A stretch of DNA of 64,000 nt from positions 6,046,001-6,110,000 of the forward strand of contig NZ_JAPNJW010000001.1 in assembly GCF_026626745.1 (NCBI RefSeq). Reading direction: 5' to 3'. This DNA is from Nannocystis sp. RBIL2. Its GTDB lineage: Bacteria > Myxococcota_A > Polyangia > Nannocystales > Nannocystaceae. Positions 1 to 8,002 of the stretch are shown piece after piece. The translations under genes and the position numbers were made by a program. Below the pieces are notes generated by a model. It saw nothing but the letters and a program-made list of their open reading frames with translations. It was not told the origin of the DNA and did not search any database. The stretch's first letter is position 1, and each line of letters begins with the position of its first letter.

Positions 1-515
1 ATGGCGGTGCCGGGCGCTGCGCCCGCGACGGCGGTGATCGGCGCGGGCGTGGGCGCGGACTCGCGCGCGATGGCGCGGGGAGCGGCGGGGACGGGCGGGG
101 CGAGGCGATCTGCCAGTCCGTTACCCACCGCACTGAGGATCCGCGCGACCTTGTGAGAGTCGCCGAAGCGCTTGCCCGCGAGGTCGCCCTGCGCCCGCAG
201 CGACTGGACCAGAAGGTCCGGGATCACCTGAGTGCAGAGGAGGATCGCCGCCAGGTTCCACAGCAGAGGCAGCCACATCATCGCCGCGGACAGGCGTCGG
301 CCGTCCGTGCCGTACTTCCACACCGCGAGGGCGATCGGCAGGCCCAGAGTGACGATGAACGCGAGGATCCACAGCCACGGGGCCGATACGCGGGCGTCGA
401 GCTGGGCGGTGCGCGCGAGCGAAAAGTTGCACCACAGCGCGAACGGCACCACGAACATCGACGCGAGGACGAGCGCAAAGGCGCCGAGCGAGCTCAGCGC
501 CACGGACGCGCTCAT
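1..515 (-). CDS. Multi-pass membrane protein, C-terminus beyond the left edge
   Basis: This is an open frame from an ATG at 515 with no stop before the window edge, so at least 171 residues are present and the C-terminus is missing. Three hydrophobic segments are visible at about residues 8-30, 47-66 and 75-96; the second contains PWLWILAFIVTLGLPIALAV. From about residue 140 the chain becomes Pro/Ala-rich (PVPAAPRAIARESAPTPAP), which looks like a linker to a further domain lying outside the window. It is divergent from the response regulator at 650. I do not recognise the family, and no function can be given from this part alone. Confidence 0.6.
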   Translation of the reverse strand, partial: MSASVALSSLGAFALVLASMFVVPFALWCNFSLARTAQLDARVSAPWLWILAFIVTLGLPIALAVWKYGTDGRRLSAAMMWLPLLWNLAAILLCTQVIPDLLVQSLRAQGDLAGKRFGDSHKVARILSAVGNGLADRLAPPVPAAPRAIARESAPTPAPITAVAGAAPGTA

Positions 516-649
516 GCCCGGCCTGGCGTGCCTCGGTGCGCTGCGCGAAATGTTCACTTGCAGATACTATCTCGAGTGAGTGGCGTGGGGGCCAGTGAAG
601 ACTGTCGTTGGATCCTCGCGGGGAAAACCCGTAGGATGTGGCGACGGGA

Positions 650-1774
650 ATGGCTGACGCGCCGAAGCCTGCGAAGATCGCCACGTTCGGCGTGCGCTTC
701 GAATCCTACGACGACTTCCTCGTAGAGTACACAGACAACCTGCGGCGCGGGTTTCTGTTGCTCCCCGGCGTGCGCAGCCTCGAGGCGAACCAGCCGGTGC
801 GAGTGAAGCTGAGCCTGCCGAACCGCGCCATTTTGTACCTCAGCGGGACGGCGGTCGATCTCGGGGCCGACGGCGGCAAGGGCACGCTGATCCAGCTGGC
901 GGCGTTCACTGCCGAGCAGGAGCGGATCTTCGGCCTGTGCGTGAACTCGGTGCTCGACGCGTCGACCAGCCCGCAAGCGGAGCCGCCGCCGACGCGTCCG
1001 CTCAACGTGCTGCTGGTCGACGACCAGGCCAGCGTGCGCACCGAGCTGGCCGCGGCGCTGCGCGAACGCGGGCTGAACATCACCACCGCCGACAACGGGC
1101 TGATGGCGATCTCCGCGGCGCTCAAGAGCGAGCCGGACCTGCTGCTCACCGACGTCGAGATGCCGGAGATGGACGGCTGGACGCTGCTGCGGATGGCCCG
1201 CGGGCGCAAGAAGCTGGCCCACGTGCCGGTGGTGTTCCTGACCGCGCTGTCCGACGACATGTCGCGGCTCCAGGGCTACCGCATGGGCGTCGACGACTAC
1301 CTGCCGAAGAACCTGTCGCCCGACGAGATCGTGGCTCGCCTGCAAGGAGTGGTCGCGCGCCGGGCCGGACTCGGGGCCGTCGAGAACCGCGGGCTGCGCG
1401 GCGACCTGCAGCACGTGCGCCTCGGCAGCGTGCTGTCGTTCCTCGAGGCCGAGAAGAAGACCGGCGACCTGCGGCTCGAGAACGGGCAAGACAGCGCGGT
1501 GCTGCGGCTCTTGCAGGGCACGCTGCGCGACGTCAAGAACCTCGGCTACGCCGCCTCCGCGATCGACCGCGTGTTCGACCTGCTGAGCTGGGAGGGCGGC
1601 CAGTTCGAGTTCTTCACGCTCGAGCCGCGCGAGATGCACGACCTCACGCTCGAGCCGCTGTCGATCACGTACTTGCTGATGGAGCACGCGCGCCGCGAAG
1701 ACGAGGCCAACGAGAGCGCGCGCCTCGAGCGGCTGATGGCCAGCCAGTCCGGCTCGTTCGACCAGGACCTGTAG
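650..1774 (+). CDS. PilZ-like / receiver / PATAN (DUF4388) response regulator
   Basis: The protein has three parts. Residues about 8-100 resemble the PilZ-like domain common in myxobacteria (FESYDDFLVEYTDNLRRGF, then a beta-rich stretch). Residues about 115-235 are a receiver domain with the acidic pair in LLVDDQ, the phospho-acceptor Asp in LLLTDVEMPEMDGW and the conserved Lys in YLPKN. Residues about 245-355 are a PATAN/DUF4388 domain (LRGDLQHVRLGSVLSFLEAEKKTGDLRL, written here in parts). It should be a cytosolic phosphorelay output protein without a DNA-binding domain. I chose the ATG at 650 over the GTG at 638 because it gives the usual short lead to the first domain; the ribosome site is weak either way. 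A palindromic repeat overlaps its stop codon. Confidence 0.85.
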   Translation: MADAPKPAKIATFGVRFESYDDFLVEYTDNLRRGFLLLPGVRSLEANQPVRVKLSLPNRAILYLSGTAVDLGADGGKGTLIQLAAFTAEQERIFGLCVNSVLDASTSPQAEPPPTRPLNVLLVDDQASVRTELAAALRERGLNITTADNGLMAISAALKSEPDLLLTDVEMPEMDGWTLLRMARGRKKLAHVPVVFLTALSDDMSRLQGYRMGVDDYLPKNLSPDEIVARLQGVVARRAGLGAVENRGLRGDLQHVRLGSVLSFLEAEKKTGDLRLENGQDSAVLRLLQGTLRDVKNLGYAASAIDRVFDLLSWEGGQFEFFTLEPREMHDLTLEPLSITYLLMEHARREDEANESARLERLMASQSGSFDQDL

Positions 1775-1840
1775 ACAGGTCCGTCAGGACAGGTCCGAGA
1801 GGACATGCTCTGATGGACAGGGCCCTTCAGGCATGTCCTT
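1764..1840. repeat. Palindromic repeat array (GGACATGTCC family)
   Basis: Several imperfect copies of the dispersed palindrome lie between the convergent genes ending at 1774 and 1899. The first is a perfect inverted repeat, GGACCTGT at 1765-1772 and ACAGGTCC at 1775-1782, which spans the TAG stop codon of the response regulator. Further copies contain GGACATGCTC and GGCATGTCCTT. Confidence 0.75.
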
Positions 1841-1898
1841 AAAGCCAGAGCGCCCGCCGAGCCGTGAAGGCTCGAGGGGCGCTCGGGGCGGGGTCGGC

Positions 1899-2282
1899 TC
1901 AGCGGGCGGGCTTGCCCTTGCCGGAGGTGTTGGCGGCCTTGGGGGCCGAGCCGTCGGTGCCGCAGGCGGCGTCGGCGACGTAGCGGCTGCCGGACTGATA
2001 GGGCTCGGTGTTGAGGATCAGCAGGTTGCCGCCGTTCATGCCGCAGTGCTGCTTGGCCAGGTCGACGGCCTCCTGCGCGGTGGGAGCCTTGCCGATGGCG
2101 GTGCCGAGCTGGGTGTACGCGGTGTCGCCGAGGGCCTCCTTGGAGGCGACGGTCTTGACCTGCGAGGCCGGCACGCGCGCGCCGGTGCCGTTGCCCTTGA
2201 ACTTGCCGGAGTAACCGCCGGCGCAGGCGCCCAGGGCGAGGGCGAGGGAGACGAGGAGGAGAGGACGCGAGGCTTTGCGCAT
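1899..2282 (-). CDS. Small lipoprotein of unknown function
   Basis: The 127-residue product begins with a lipoprotein signal: MRKASRPLLLVSLALALGAC, with lipobox LGAC and Cys at residue 20. The mature part contains a compact region (AYTQLGTAIGKAPTAQEAVD followed by AKQHCGMNGGNLLILNTEPY) with two Cys residues (KQHC and DAAC) that could form a disulfide. This resembles small secreted domains in which a Gly-Gly-Asn loop precedes a beta strand, but I cannot name the family. I chose the ATG at 2282 because it places the signal peptide at the N-terminus; upstream in-frame sequence is Pro/Arg-rich and not coding-like. Confidence 0.75.
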   Translation of the reverse strand: MRKASRPLLLVSLALALGACAGGYSGKFKGNGTGARVPASQVKTVASKEALGDTAYTQLGTAIGKAPTAQEAVDLAKQHCGMNGGNLLILNTEPYQSGSRYVADAACGTDGSAPKAANTSGKGKPAR

Positions 2283-2307
2283 GGGTGAGAGGCTCCGATG
2301 TGCCGGG

Positions 2308-2607
2308 TCAGACGGCGGGGGGGCCGGGCAGATTTCCCGGGTGAGCGGCCGAACCGGGCCCGGACTGCATGACGCGGAGGGCGGGTACACGCACGCCGCG
2401 GGGCGAAGTGGAGCTCGGCCGGGGTCCGGGCGGGGCTGCCCCGGACGCCTTCTCGCACGCGCTCGCCCCCTCGCAGCGGGCACACGAGCCGCCGCAGTCG
2501 GCCCGGCGGCGGATCAGCCAGCGGGCGGTGAGCCAGCCCGCGGCCAGGGCGACGGCGGCAAGCGCGGCGAGCTGTTGCAGAAGGACCTGGAGATCGGCTT
2601 CGGGCAT
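2308..2607 (-). CDS. Small membrane protein with a Cys cluster, FeoB-associated-like
   Basis: The 99-residue protein has one N-terminal hydrophobic helix (LLQQLAALAAVALAAGWLTA) followed by Arg residues and a Cys-rich motif, CGGSCARCEGASAC. This arrangement of one helix, a basic stop-transfer segment and a Cys cluster is that of FeoB-associated Cys-rich membrane proteins, which accompany ferrous iron transport. It lies directly downstream of fur on the same strand with a gap of about 27 bases, which fits an iron-related role. The remaining C-terminal part is Pro-rich and probably disordered. No feoA or feoB is present in the window. A GTG start at 2622 is an alternative. Confidence 0.55.
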   Translation of the reverse strand: MPEADLQVLLQQLAALAAVALAAGWLTARWLIRRRADCGGSCARCEGASACEKASGAAPPGPRPSSTSPRGVRVPALRVMQSGPGSAAHPGNLPGPPAV

Positions 2608-2634
2608 GGTGACGCGGAGCACAAAAAGCTTACG

Positions 2635-3144
2635 TCAGTCGCTGAGCTTGCGCTGCTCTTCGTTCGGGCACCACCCGCCCTTGATCCCACGCGCTCTGGG
2701 GCAAAGGCCGTAGAGCTCGAGCCGATGGCGGACCAGGCTGAACCCGAAGCTGCGGGCGACCCGCTCCTGCTCGTGTTCGATGTCGTCGTTCTGGAACTCG
2801 AGCACGTGCTGGCACTCGATGCAGATCAGGTGGTCGTGGTGCTCGGTGTCGCCGGCGGTCTCGTACATCGTCTGGCCGTCGCCGAAGCGGCGCTGGGCCG
2901 CGAGGCCGCACTCGGCGAGCAGCTTCAAGGTCCGGTAGACGGTCGCGTAGCCGATGCGCGGGTTCTCGGCGCGGCTCAGGTTGAGCAGCTCCTCGATGCT
3001 GATGTGGCCGTGGGCGGCGAAGAATTTCTGCGCGATGAGGTCGCGTTGGCGGGTCGACTTGAGCTGCTTCTTGCTGAGGTAGGCGTGGAACTGCCCCATC
3101 AAGCTCTCGATGTCGGGCAGCACAGAATGCCGACGGTCGTGCAT
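2635..3144 (-). CDS. fur: Ferric uptake regulator family protein
   Basis: The 169-residue product is a Fur-family metal-dependent repressor. The N-terminal winged helix reads STRQRDLIAQKFFAAHGHIS and continues through the family signature NPRIGYATVYRTLKLL. The dimerisation and metal-binding half contains TEHHDHLICIECQHVLEF, which has the His cluster and first CxxC pair. The usual second CxxC is altered to YGLCPRA, with one more Cys downstream in GGWC, so the structural zinc site may differ. It could be Fur or a close relative such as PerR or Zur; sequence alone does not settle the metal. It is divergent from xseB, with 80 bases between the starts. Confidence 0.88.
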   Translation of the reverse strand: MHDRRHSVLPDIESLMGQFHAYLSKKQLKSTRQRDLIAQKFFAAHGHISIEELLNLSRAENPRIGYATVYRTLKLLAECGLAAQRRFGDGQTMYETAGDTEHHDHLICIECQHVLEFQNDDIEHEQERVARSFGFSLVRHRLELYGLCPRARGIKGGWCPNEEQRKLSD

Positions 3145-3154
3145 CGGCAGGAAA

Positions 3155-3214
3155 GCTATCGCGGCAAAGCCGCCGCGGCAAGCGTTGCGAGGGCGGATCT
3201 CCGGCCCGTATACT
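3155..3214. promoter_or_regulatory. Candidate divergent promoters of fur and xseB-ispA
   Basis: On the plus strand TTGCGA (3185-3190) and TATACT (3209-3214) are spaced 18 bases and would start transcription only a few bases before the xseB ATG at 3225, giving a nearly leaderless message. On the minus strand TTGCCG (3176-3181) and GATAGC (3155-3160) are spaced 15 bases and point into fur. Both are sequence-pattern predictions. Confidence 0.4.
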
Positions 3215-3224
3215 CCGCGGCCGC

Positions 3225-3557
3225 ATGGCGTCCCCGGGCAAACCGAACCCATCCAAGCGCCCCGCTGCCGGGAAACCCGCCGACCCCGCGGCGGAGCCGG
3301 CGCGCGACGGCCCCGCCATCGATCAGGTGCTCGCCAGCCTCGAGCGTGTGGTCGCCGAGCTCGAGGCCGGGGACCTCCCGCTCGAGACGGCCCTGCAGCG
3401 CTTCGAAGACGGCGTGCGACTCGCGCGGCGCGGCACGTCCCTGCTCGACGCGGTCGAACAGCGGGTCGAGGTCCTCCTCGAGGGCCGCGACGAGGCGGTG
3501 CCGTTCCCCGGGGCCGGCGAAGCGGAAGAGAGTGACGACGATGACGAAAACTTTTGA
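3225..3557 (+). CDS. xseB: Exodeoxyribonuclease VII small subunit
   Basis: The 110-residue product carries the XseB signature in its middle: IDQVLASLERVVAELEAGDL, then PLETALQRFEDGVRLARRG. XseB forms helical hairpins that bind the XseA catalytic subunit; the complex degrades single-stranded DNA in the cytosol. The N-terminal 28 residues are a Lys/Pro/Ala-rich extension and the C-terminus is acidic (EAEESDDDDENF). The stop codon overlaps the start of ispA by 17 bases, the common xseB-ispA arrangement, so the two are probably translated from one transcript. No xseA is in the window. Confidence 0.93.
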   Translation: MASPGKPNPSKRPAAGKPADPAAEPARDGPAIDQVLASLERVVAELEAGDLPLETALQRFEDGVRLARRGTSLLDAVEQRVEVLLEGRDEAVPFPGAGEAEESDDDDENF

Positions 3558-4401
3558 GCTCAACGCTTACCTCGGCGAGCGCCGCCGGCTGGTCGACGAG
3601 GCCATCGTGCGCGCGCTGCCCGAGGCCGGCTCCGGTGACCCCGGCCGCCTCAAGGAAGGCATGCGCTACGCGGTGCTGCAGGGCGGCAAGCGCATGCGAC
3701 CGCTGGTGATCATCGCCGCCTGCGAGGCCGTCGGCGGCACCGCCGAGGCCGCGCTGCCCGCCTGCTGCGCGCTGGAGATGGTCCACGCCTACTCGCTCGT
3801 GCACGACGACCTGCCGGCGATGGACAACGACCTCGAGCGCCGCGGCCAGCCGACGGTCCACGTCGCGTTCGGCCACGCCGGCGGGATCCTCGTCGGCGAC
3901 GCGCTGCTCAGCCAGGCCTTCATGGCGCTGATGCGCGGGGCCGACGGCGTGCCGCCGGCCAACCTGGTCGCCGCGGCCCGCGTCCTGGCCCACCACTCCG
4001 GCGTCGACGGCATGGTCGGCGGGCAGGCGCTCGACCTGGCCCTCGGGCAAGACGCCCACGACCTCACCGCGCTCGAGCAGGTCCACGCGCTCAAGACCGG
4101 GGCGCTCTACGCGGCCGCCGGCGCGCTCGGGGCCCTCTACGCCGGCGCCGACTCCGACACGGTGCGCTCGCTCGAGACGTGGGGCCTCAAGTTCGGCATC
4201 GCGTTCCAGCACGCCGACGACGTCCTCGACGACGACCAGAAGGCCCTGCGCACGCAGGCGCTGGCCCGCGTCGACGAGCTGGTCGGCGAGTGCGACGCGA
4301 TCGCCGCACCGCTCGGCGACAAGGCCGAGCCGCTGCGGGCGATCTCCAAGTGGGTCCGCGACCGCGCCCACGCGGCCGCGGCCGGCGTCAAGGCCGACTG
4401 A
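3541..4401 (+). CDS. ispA: Polyprenyl (farnesyl/geranylgeranyl) diphosphate synthase
   Basis: The 286-residue product is a trans-isoprenyl diphosphate synthase of the IspA type, which condenses isopentenyl diphosphate with allylic diphosphates in the cytosol. Key motifs are GGKRMRPLV, the first aspartate-rich motif HDDLPAMDND with its two-residue insertion typical of bacterial enzymes, GDALLSQAF, GQALDL, the Lys-Thr pair in ALKTGAL and the second aspartate-rich motif FQHADDVLDD. Chain length (C15 or C20) cannot be fixed from the sequence. It follows xseB with an overlap of 17 bases. A hairpin with a TTCG loop begins just after the stop and may end the transcript. Confidence 0.92.
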   Translation: MTKTFELNAYLGERRRLVDEAIVRALPEAGSGDPGRLKEGMRYAVLQGGKRMRPLVIIAACEAVGGTAEAALPACCALEMVHAYSLVHDDLPAMDNDLERRGQPTVHVAFGHAGGILVGDALLSQAFMALMRGADGVPPANLVAAARVLAHHSGVDGMVGGQALDLALGQDAHDLTALEQVHALKTGALYAAAGALGALYAGADSDTVRSLETWGLKFGIAFQHADDVLDDDQKALRTQALARVDELVGECDAIAAPLGDKAEPLRAISKWVRDRAHAAAAGVKAD

Positions 4402-4407
4402 GTCGCT

Positions 4408-4485
4408 CGAAGGGGCATGCTCTTCGGAGCATGTCCCTTCGCGCATGCGAAAAGGGACATGCCCGTCAGGACATGTCCCTTCGTG
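4408..4485. repeat. Palindromic repeat array with TTCG loop
   Basis: Two adjacent inverted repeats lie between the convergent ispA and ATP-grasp genes. The first pairs 4408-4422 with 4427-4441 (15 positions, one G-T wobble) around a TTCG loop. The second pairs AAGGGACATG with CATGTCCCTT and contains a perfect GGACATGTCC at 4469-4478. The position suggests a two-way terminator. Confidence 0.8.
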
Positions 4486-4502
4486 CTTTCGCGCGGGCGG
4501 CC

Positions 4503-4538
4503 GTCAGCTGGCGTGTCAGCTGGCGTGTCAGCTGGCGT
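4503..4538. repeat. 12-base tandem repeat (3 copies) carrying stop codons
   Basis: Three exact copies of GTCAGCTGGCGT end the ATP-grasp gene read on the minus strand. Each copy carries an in-frame His-Ala-Ser-stop, so the gene has three successive in-frame stops. This looks like a slippage duplication of the gene's last codons. Confidence 0.85.
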
Positions 4539-5745
4539 GGATCCGCAGGGTCGAGATGGCGAAGCGCATCATGTCCATGCAGGTGCGGAAGTCCGGGTGG
4601 CGCAGGATCATGAAGCCGTCGGACAGGAGGGTCTGGCGCCAGTCGCGGCGGTTGCTGCCGACCGGCAGCAGGTCGGTGACGACCAGGCTCGGCCCCAGGC
4701 GCTGCTTGATCTGCTCGAGGCCCTCGATGCGGCGGATCTTGCCCTGGCCGAAGGCGCGCTTGAACAGCGCGGCGACGTGGTAGCGGCGCTGCGGCTTGGC
4801 CTCGAAGCTCTTCCAGCAGATCGCGCGCGCGGTCTCGCGGTAGAGGTCGAAGTCGTTGGCGAAGTTCATCTGGTCGACGAGCTTGCCGCCGGGCGAGCGG
4901 GCGGCGATCTCGCCGAACACGGCCTCGCCGTTCGGCTTCTTGTACCACTCCATGTGGGTGAAGCCGGTCGTCATGCCGAGCGCCTTGATCACCTTGCGCC
5001 CGAGCTCGATGCCGGGCATCAGCGCCGGCTGGTACGGGTCGCGGAAGACCACCTGGGCCGGCGTGATCCACTCGTTGTTGCGGCCCTCCATCGGCTTCGG
5101 GAAGTACTGGGCGACGCTCTCGAACACCGGCTCGCCGTCGATGCAGACGGTGTCGTACGTGAACTCCTCGCCCTCGATGTACTCCTCGAGGTTGATCTCG
5201 GGGTGGCGCTCGACGGCGCCGAGGACCGCGCGCAGCTCGGCGTCGTCGCCGACGCGATAAGTGTCGGCCGAGCCGGCGCCGGCGACCGGCTTGACGCACA
5301 CCGGGTAGCCGATCGCGTAGGCGGCCTCGAACGCCTCGCGGGCGGTGCGGACGCGGGCGAACCGCGGCACGCGGAGGTCGGCCTCGAACAGGCGCTGCTT
5401 CATGATCGGCTTGTCGCGGAAGCCGATGGCGACGTCGGGGCTCATGCCGGGCATGCCGAGCTCCTGGCGCACGCGCGCGGCGAGCACGACGCAGGGCTCC
5501 CACAGGCACTCGACGCGGTCGGGGCGGATCCGCCGGGCCGCCTGGACGATGTGGCGGACCGCGGCGTCCTCGTCGAAGAGGCTCGGGATCTGCAAGTAGT
5601 CGCGGAGGTGCCGCTGGACCTTCGCCGGCAGCGCGCCCTTCGGCAGCTCGCCGACGCCGAAGACCTGCGCCCCGACCTCGGCGAGGCCGCGGGTGAAGTC
5701 TTGCATCTCTTCGGGGTAGTGGGGGGAGATGAAGAGAACCTTCAT
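4528..5745 (-). CDS. ATP-grasp amide ligase-like protein, paralogue 1
   Basis: The 405-residue product has an N-terminal Rossmann-like pre-ATP-grasp half (MKVLFISPHYPEEMQDF) and an ATP-grasp fold. Visible elements are FRDKPIMKQRL near residue 110, the nucleotide-binding Lys in CVKPVAGAGSADTYRV near 151, LEEYIEGEEFTYDT near 195, HMEW near 263 and the metal-binding FGEIAARSPGG near 277. ATP-grasp enzymes of this type join a carboxylate to an amine through an acyl-phosphate; the substrates here are unknown. It is homologous to the genes at 5757 and 11648. It follows the 5757 gene by 11 bases with a good site (AGGAG, 7 bases before ATG), so the two form an operon. Its glycine loop (SPGG) departs from the RPPG of its paralogues. 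Confidence 0.85.
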   Translation of the reverse strand: MKVLFISPHYPEEMQDFTRGLAEVGAQVFGVGELPKGALPAKVQRHLRDYLQIPSLFDEDAAVRHIVQAARRIRPDRVECLWEPCVVLAARVRQELGMPGMSPDVAIGFRDKPIMKQRLFEADLRVPRFARVRTAREAFEAAYAIGYPVCVKPVAGAGSADTYRVGDDAELRAVLGAVERHPEINLEEYIEGEEFTYDTVCIDGEPVFESVAQYFPKPMEGRNNEWITPAQVVFRDPYQPALMPGIELGRKVIKALGMTTGFTHMEWYKKPNGEAVFGEIAARSPGGKLVDQMNFANDFDLYRETARAICWKSFEAKPQRRYHVAALFKRAFGQGKIRRIEGLEQIKQRLGPSLVVTDLLPVGSNRRDWRQTLLSDGFMILRHPDFRTCMDMMRFAISTLRIHAS

Positions 5746-5756
5746 GGACTGGCTCC

Positions 5757-6977
5757 TCAACCGGCGCGGACCTTCACGGTGCGGCCGATGATCTCGAAGA
5801 TCTCGCGCATCGTGTCGTAGTCGGGGTGACGCATCTGAATCCAGGCGTTGGCCATGTAGCCGGCCTCGATCGGCTGGGTCGGCCAGCCGGCGGGCGGCAA
5901 GTGCGAGCGGCAGATGTACTGGCCGAAGCGGCGCTGGACCTCGTCGATGCCCTCGTAGCCGCGGATCCGCCCGTCGCGGTCGGGCCGCAGGGCGATGATG
6001 CCGCTGGCGAACCGCCGCGACGGCCGACGCTCGACGCGGCCGTGCACGACCGCGTTGGCCCACTCGCGGTAGATGTCGATGTCGTTGCCGTCGGCGTAGA
6101 CGTCCCACTGACCGACGCCCGGCGGACGCGAGCCGATCTCCGAGAACTTGAGCCCCTTGGCCCCGTAGAACCACTCCATGTGGGTCGCGGTGGTGCCGAG
6201 GTCCATCACCTCGATCACCTTGCGGCCCATCGCCTTGAGCTCGTCGTAGCCGTCGGCGTCGATGCGGTTGGTGGACACGATGTAGGGCGTGATCCACCGG
6301 TTGCGCATCGCGTCGAGGACGTTGGGGTAGTAGTGCGAGACGAACTCGAACACCGGGCGGCCGTCGATCGAGAGCGTGTCGTAGAAGCCCTCGTGGCCCT
6401 CGATGAACTCCTCGAGCGCGACCGAGGCGCCGCGGCCGACGTTCATCTCGCGGAGGGTCTGCACGAGGTGCTGCTCCTCGTCGACGCGGGTGGTGCCCGA
6501 GGCGCCGGCGCCGGCTCGCGGCTTGACGATCAGCGGGAACCCGACCCGGCGGGCGAATGCGAGGCCTTCCTCGATCGTGTCGACGCCGGTCGACTGCGCG
6601 CACGGGATGTCATGCTTGCGCAAGAACTCCTTCATCATCGGCTTGTCGCGGCACAGCATCGCCGACTGCACCGAGGGCCCGGGGATCCGCGTCGCTTCAC
6701 GCACCTTGGCGGTGGTGATGATGTGGGCCTCGATGGTGCACTCGAGTCGGTCGACCCACTCGCGCTTCTGGCAGCGCCGCACCGCGTCGTACAGCGCACC
6801 CTCGTCGACGACCGAGGGCACCTGCTCGTAGCCGTGCAGCCAGCTCTTCAGTTCATCATCGAGCTGCGATGGATGCGCCTCGCCGATCCCGGTCACGCGG
6901 GCGCCGACCGAATGCATGGCGCGGACAAAATGCCTCTGGTAAGAGGGAAAGTGCGGGGCGACGAACAGGACATGCAT
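5757..6977 (-). CDS. ATP-grasp amide ligase-like protein, paralogue 2
   Basis: The 406-residue product has the same architecture as its neighbour at 4528. It begins MHVLFVAPHFPSYQRHFVRA and then shows CRDKPMMKEFL near residue 112, IVKPRAGAGASGTTRV near 151, LEEFIEGHEGFYDTLSIDG near 195, HMEWFYG near 266 and SEIGSRPPG near 281. The Lys, the paired Glu residues and the late Glu of the ATP-grasp active site are all in place, so catalysis is expected. It is the first gene of the leftward operon; its start lies about 100 bases from the divergent start of the S51-like gene at 7079, so one shared control region probably drives both arms of the cluster. Confidence 0.86.
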   Translation of the reverse strand: MHVLFVAPHFPSYQRHFVRAMHSVGARVTGIGEAHPSQLDDELKSWLHGYEQVPSVVDEGALYDAVRRCQKREWVDRLECTIEAHIITTAKVREATRIPGPSVQSAMLCRDKPMMKEFLRKHDIPCAQSTGVDTIEEGLAFARRVGFPLIVKPRAGAGASGTTRVDEEQHLVQTLREMNVGRGASVALEEFIEGHEGFYDTLSIDGRPVFEFVSHYYPNVLDAMRNRWITPYIVSTNRIDADGYDELKAMGRKVIEVMDLGTTATHMEWFYGAKGLKFSEIGSRPPGVGQWDVYADGNDIDIYREWANAVVHGRVERRPSRRFASGIIALRPDRDGRIRGYEGIDEVQRRFGQYICRSHLPPAGWPTQPIEAGYMANAWIQMRHPDYDTMREIFEIIGRTVKVRAG

Positions 6978-7078
6978 GACGAGATTGTACCCCTCCGGGC
7001 CGCCGATTGCGTCGGACGGGTCGACGCGCAGGGGCCCCTCGAGCGCCTTACCACGGGCCTGCGCAGGAGAACAACTCC
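6978..7078. promoter_or_regulatory. Divergent control region of the ATP-grasp cluster
   Basis: These 101 bases separate the leftward ATP-grasp pair from the rightward five-gene arm. They must hold the promoters of both arms unless transcription enters from elsewhere. The only clear element is the ribosome site AGGAGA (7065-7070) before the ATG at 7079; I could not assign -35 or -10 boxes with confidence. Confidence 0.4.
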
Positions 7079-8002
7079 ATGACGCGCGGCGTGCTCCTCG
7101 GCCCCCAGCGCCACCACCAAATCGTCGACAAAGCCGCCGACATGCTCGGCATCGACGGCCAGATCGCCGCCGTCACGGCGGGTTGGCAGGAGCGTGAGGC
7201 CGAGGACCAGGAGCTGTGCGCCGCCCTCGGCAACCGGGCCGTCAATCTGATGCTGCACGCGCGGGCCGAGACGGCCTTCCGCGAAGATCCCGAGCTGTTC
7301 GCGGCCCACCGGGCCAAGCAGGACCGCCTGCGCCAGCTGCAGGACCTCTACCGCCTGCGGCTCGCCAGCCACCTCAAGGCGGCCCGGCGGGTCCAGCAGG
7401 CCCAGGCGCCGCGCGACCTGATCGAGTCGGAGTTGGAGGAGGCGGTCCAGGCGATCCGCCTGCTCGACGCCCACCACGTGGCCAAGACGCAGCACATCCA
7501 GAAGGACTTCGACCGCAAGGTGAAGCCGCTCGAGCGGCCGGCGGTGGTGAAGCAGTTGAAGGAGATCGAGGCGATCCTGGCCGGCTGCGCCGGGGTGGCG
7601 ATCGCCGGCGGGCACGTCGCCGTCCTTTATAATCGCCTGCGGCTGTTCGACCTGGGTCCGCGCCTCGCCGACCTGCCGATCATCGCCTGGTCGGCCGGGG
7701 CCATGGTGGTGGCCAGCCGGATCGTGCTGTTCCACGACAGCCCGCCGCAGGGCCGCGGCAACGCCGAGGTCCTAGAAGGCGGGCTCGGGCTGTTCCCGGG
7801 CGTGGTCCCGCTGCCGCACGCGCGCCGGCGGCTCAACCTGCAGGACCCGGGGCGCATCACGGTGTTCGCCCGCCGGTTCGCGCCGGCCACCTGCGTGGCG
7901 CTCGACGAGCGCTGCTTCATCCACTTCGAGGGTCCGCGCTGGAGCGCCGGGGCCAACACGTTCCAGCTCCGCACCGACGGCCACCTGGTGGCGCTGCACT
8001 GA
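7079..8002 (+). CDS. Peptidase S51 / class I glutamine amidotransferase-like protein
   Basis: The 307-residue product has a helical N-terminal half (about residues 1-170, rich in Gln/Arg/Leu) and a C-terminal domain like peptidase E and cyanophycinase. Visible marks are VAIAGGHVAVL near residue 176, the nucleophile elbow IIAWSAGAMV with Ser near 204, and PLPHARRRL near 246, which aligns with the Pro-His of peptidase E. S51 enzymes cleave Asp-containing dipeptides or cyanophycin isopeptides; here the substrate is unknown. It opens the rightward arm of the ATP-grasp cluster and its stop overlaps the next start (TGATG). A role in trimming or recycling the ligase product is an inference from context. 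Confidence 0.72.
   Translation: MTRGVLLGPQRHHQIVDKAADMLGIDGQIAAVTAGWQEREAEDQELCAALGNRAVNLMLHARAETAFREDPELFAAHRAKQDRLRQLQDLYRLRLASHLKAARRVQQAQAPRDLIESELEEAVQAIRLLDAHHVAKTQHIQKDFDRKVKPLERPAVVKQLKEIEAILAGCAGVAIAGGHVAVLYNRLRLFDLGPRLADLPIIAWSAGAMVVASRIVLFHDSPPQGRGNAEVLEGGLGLFPGVVPLPHARRRLNLQDPGRITVFARRFAPATCVALDERCFIHFEGPRWSAGANTFQLRTDGHLVALH

Noticed and set aside
4408..4485. Possible CRISPR array
   Set aside because: The repeat units are short palindromes of variable sequence with irregular spacing and no unique spacers; no cas genes are present in the window.
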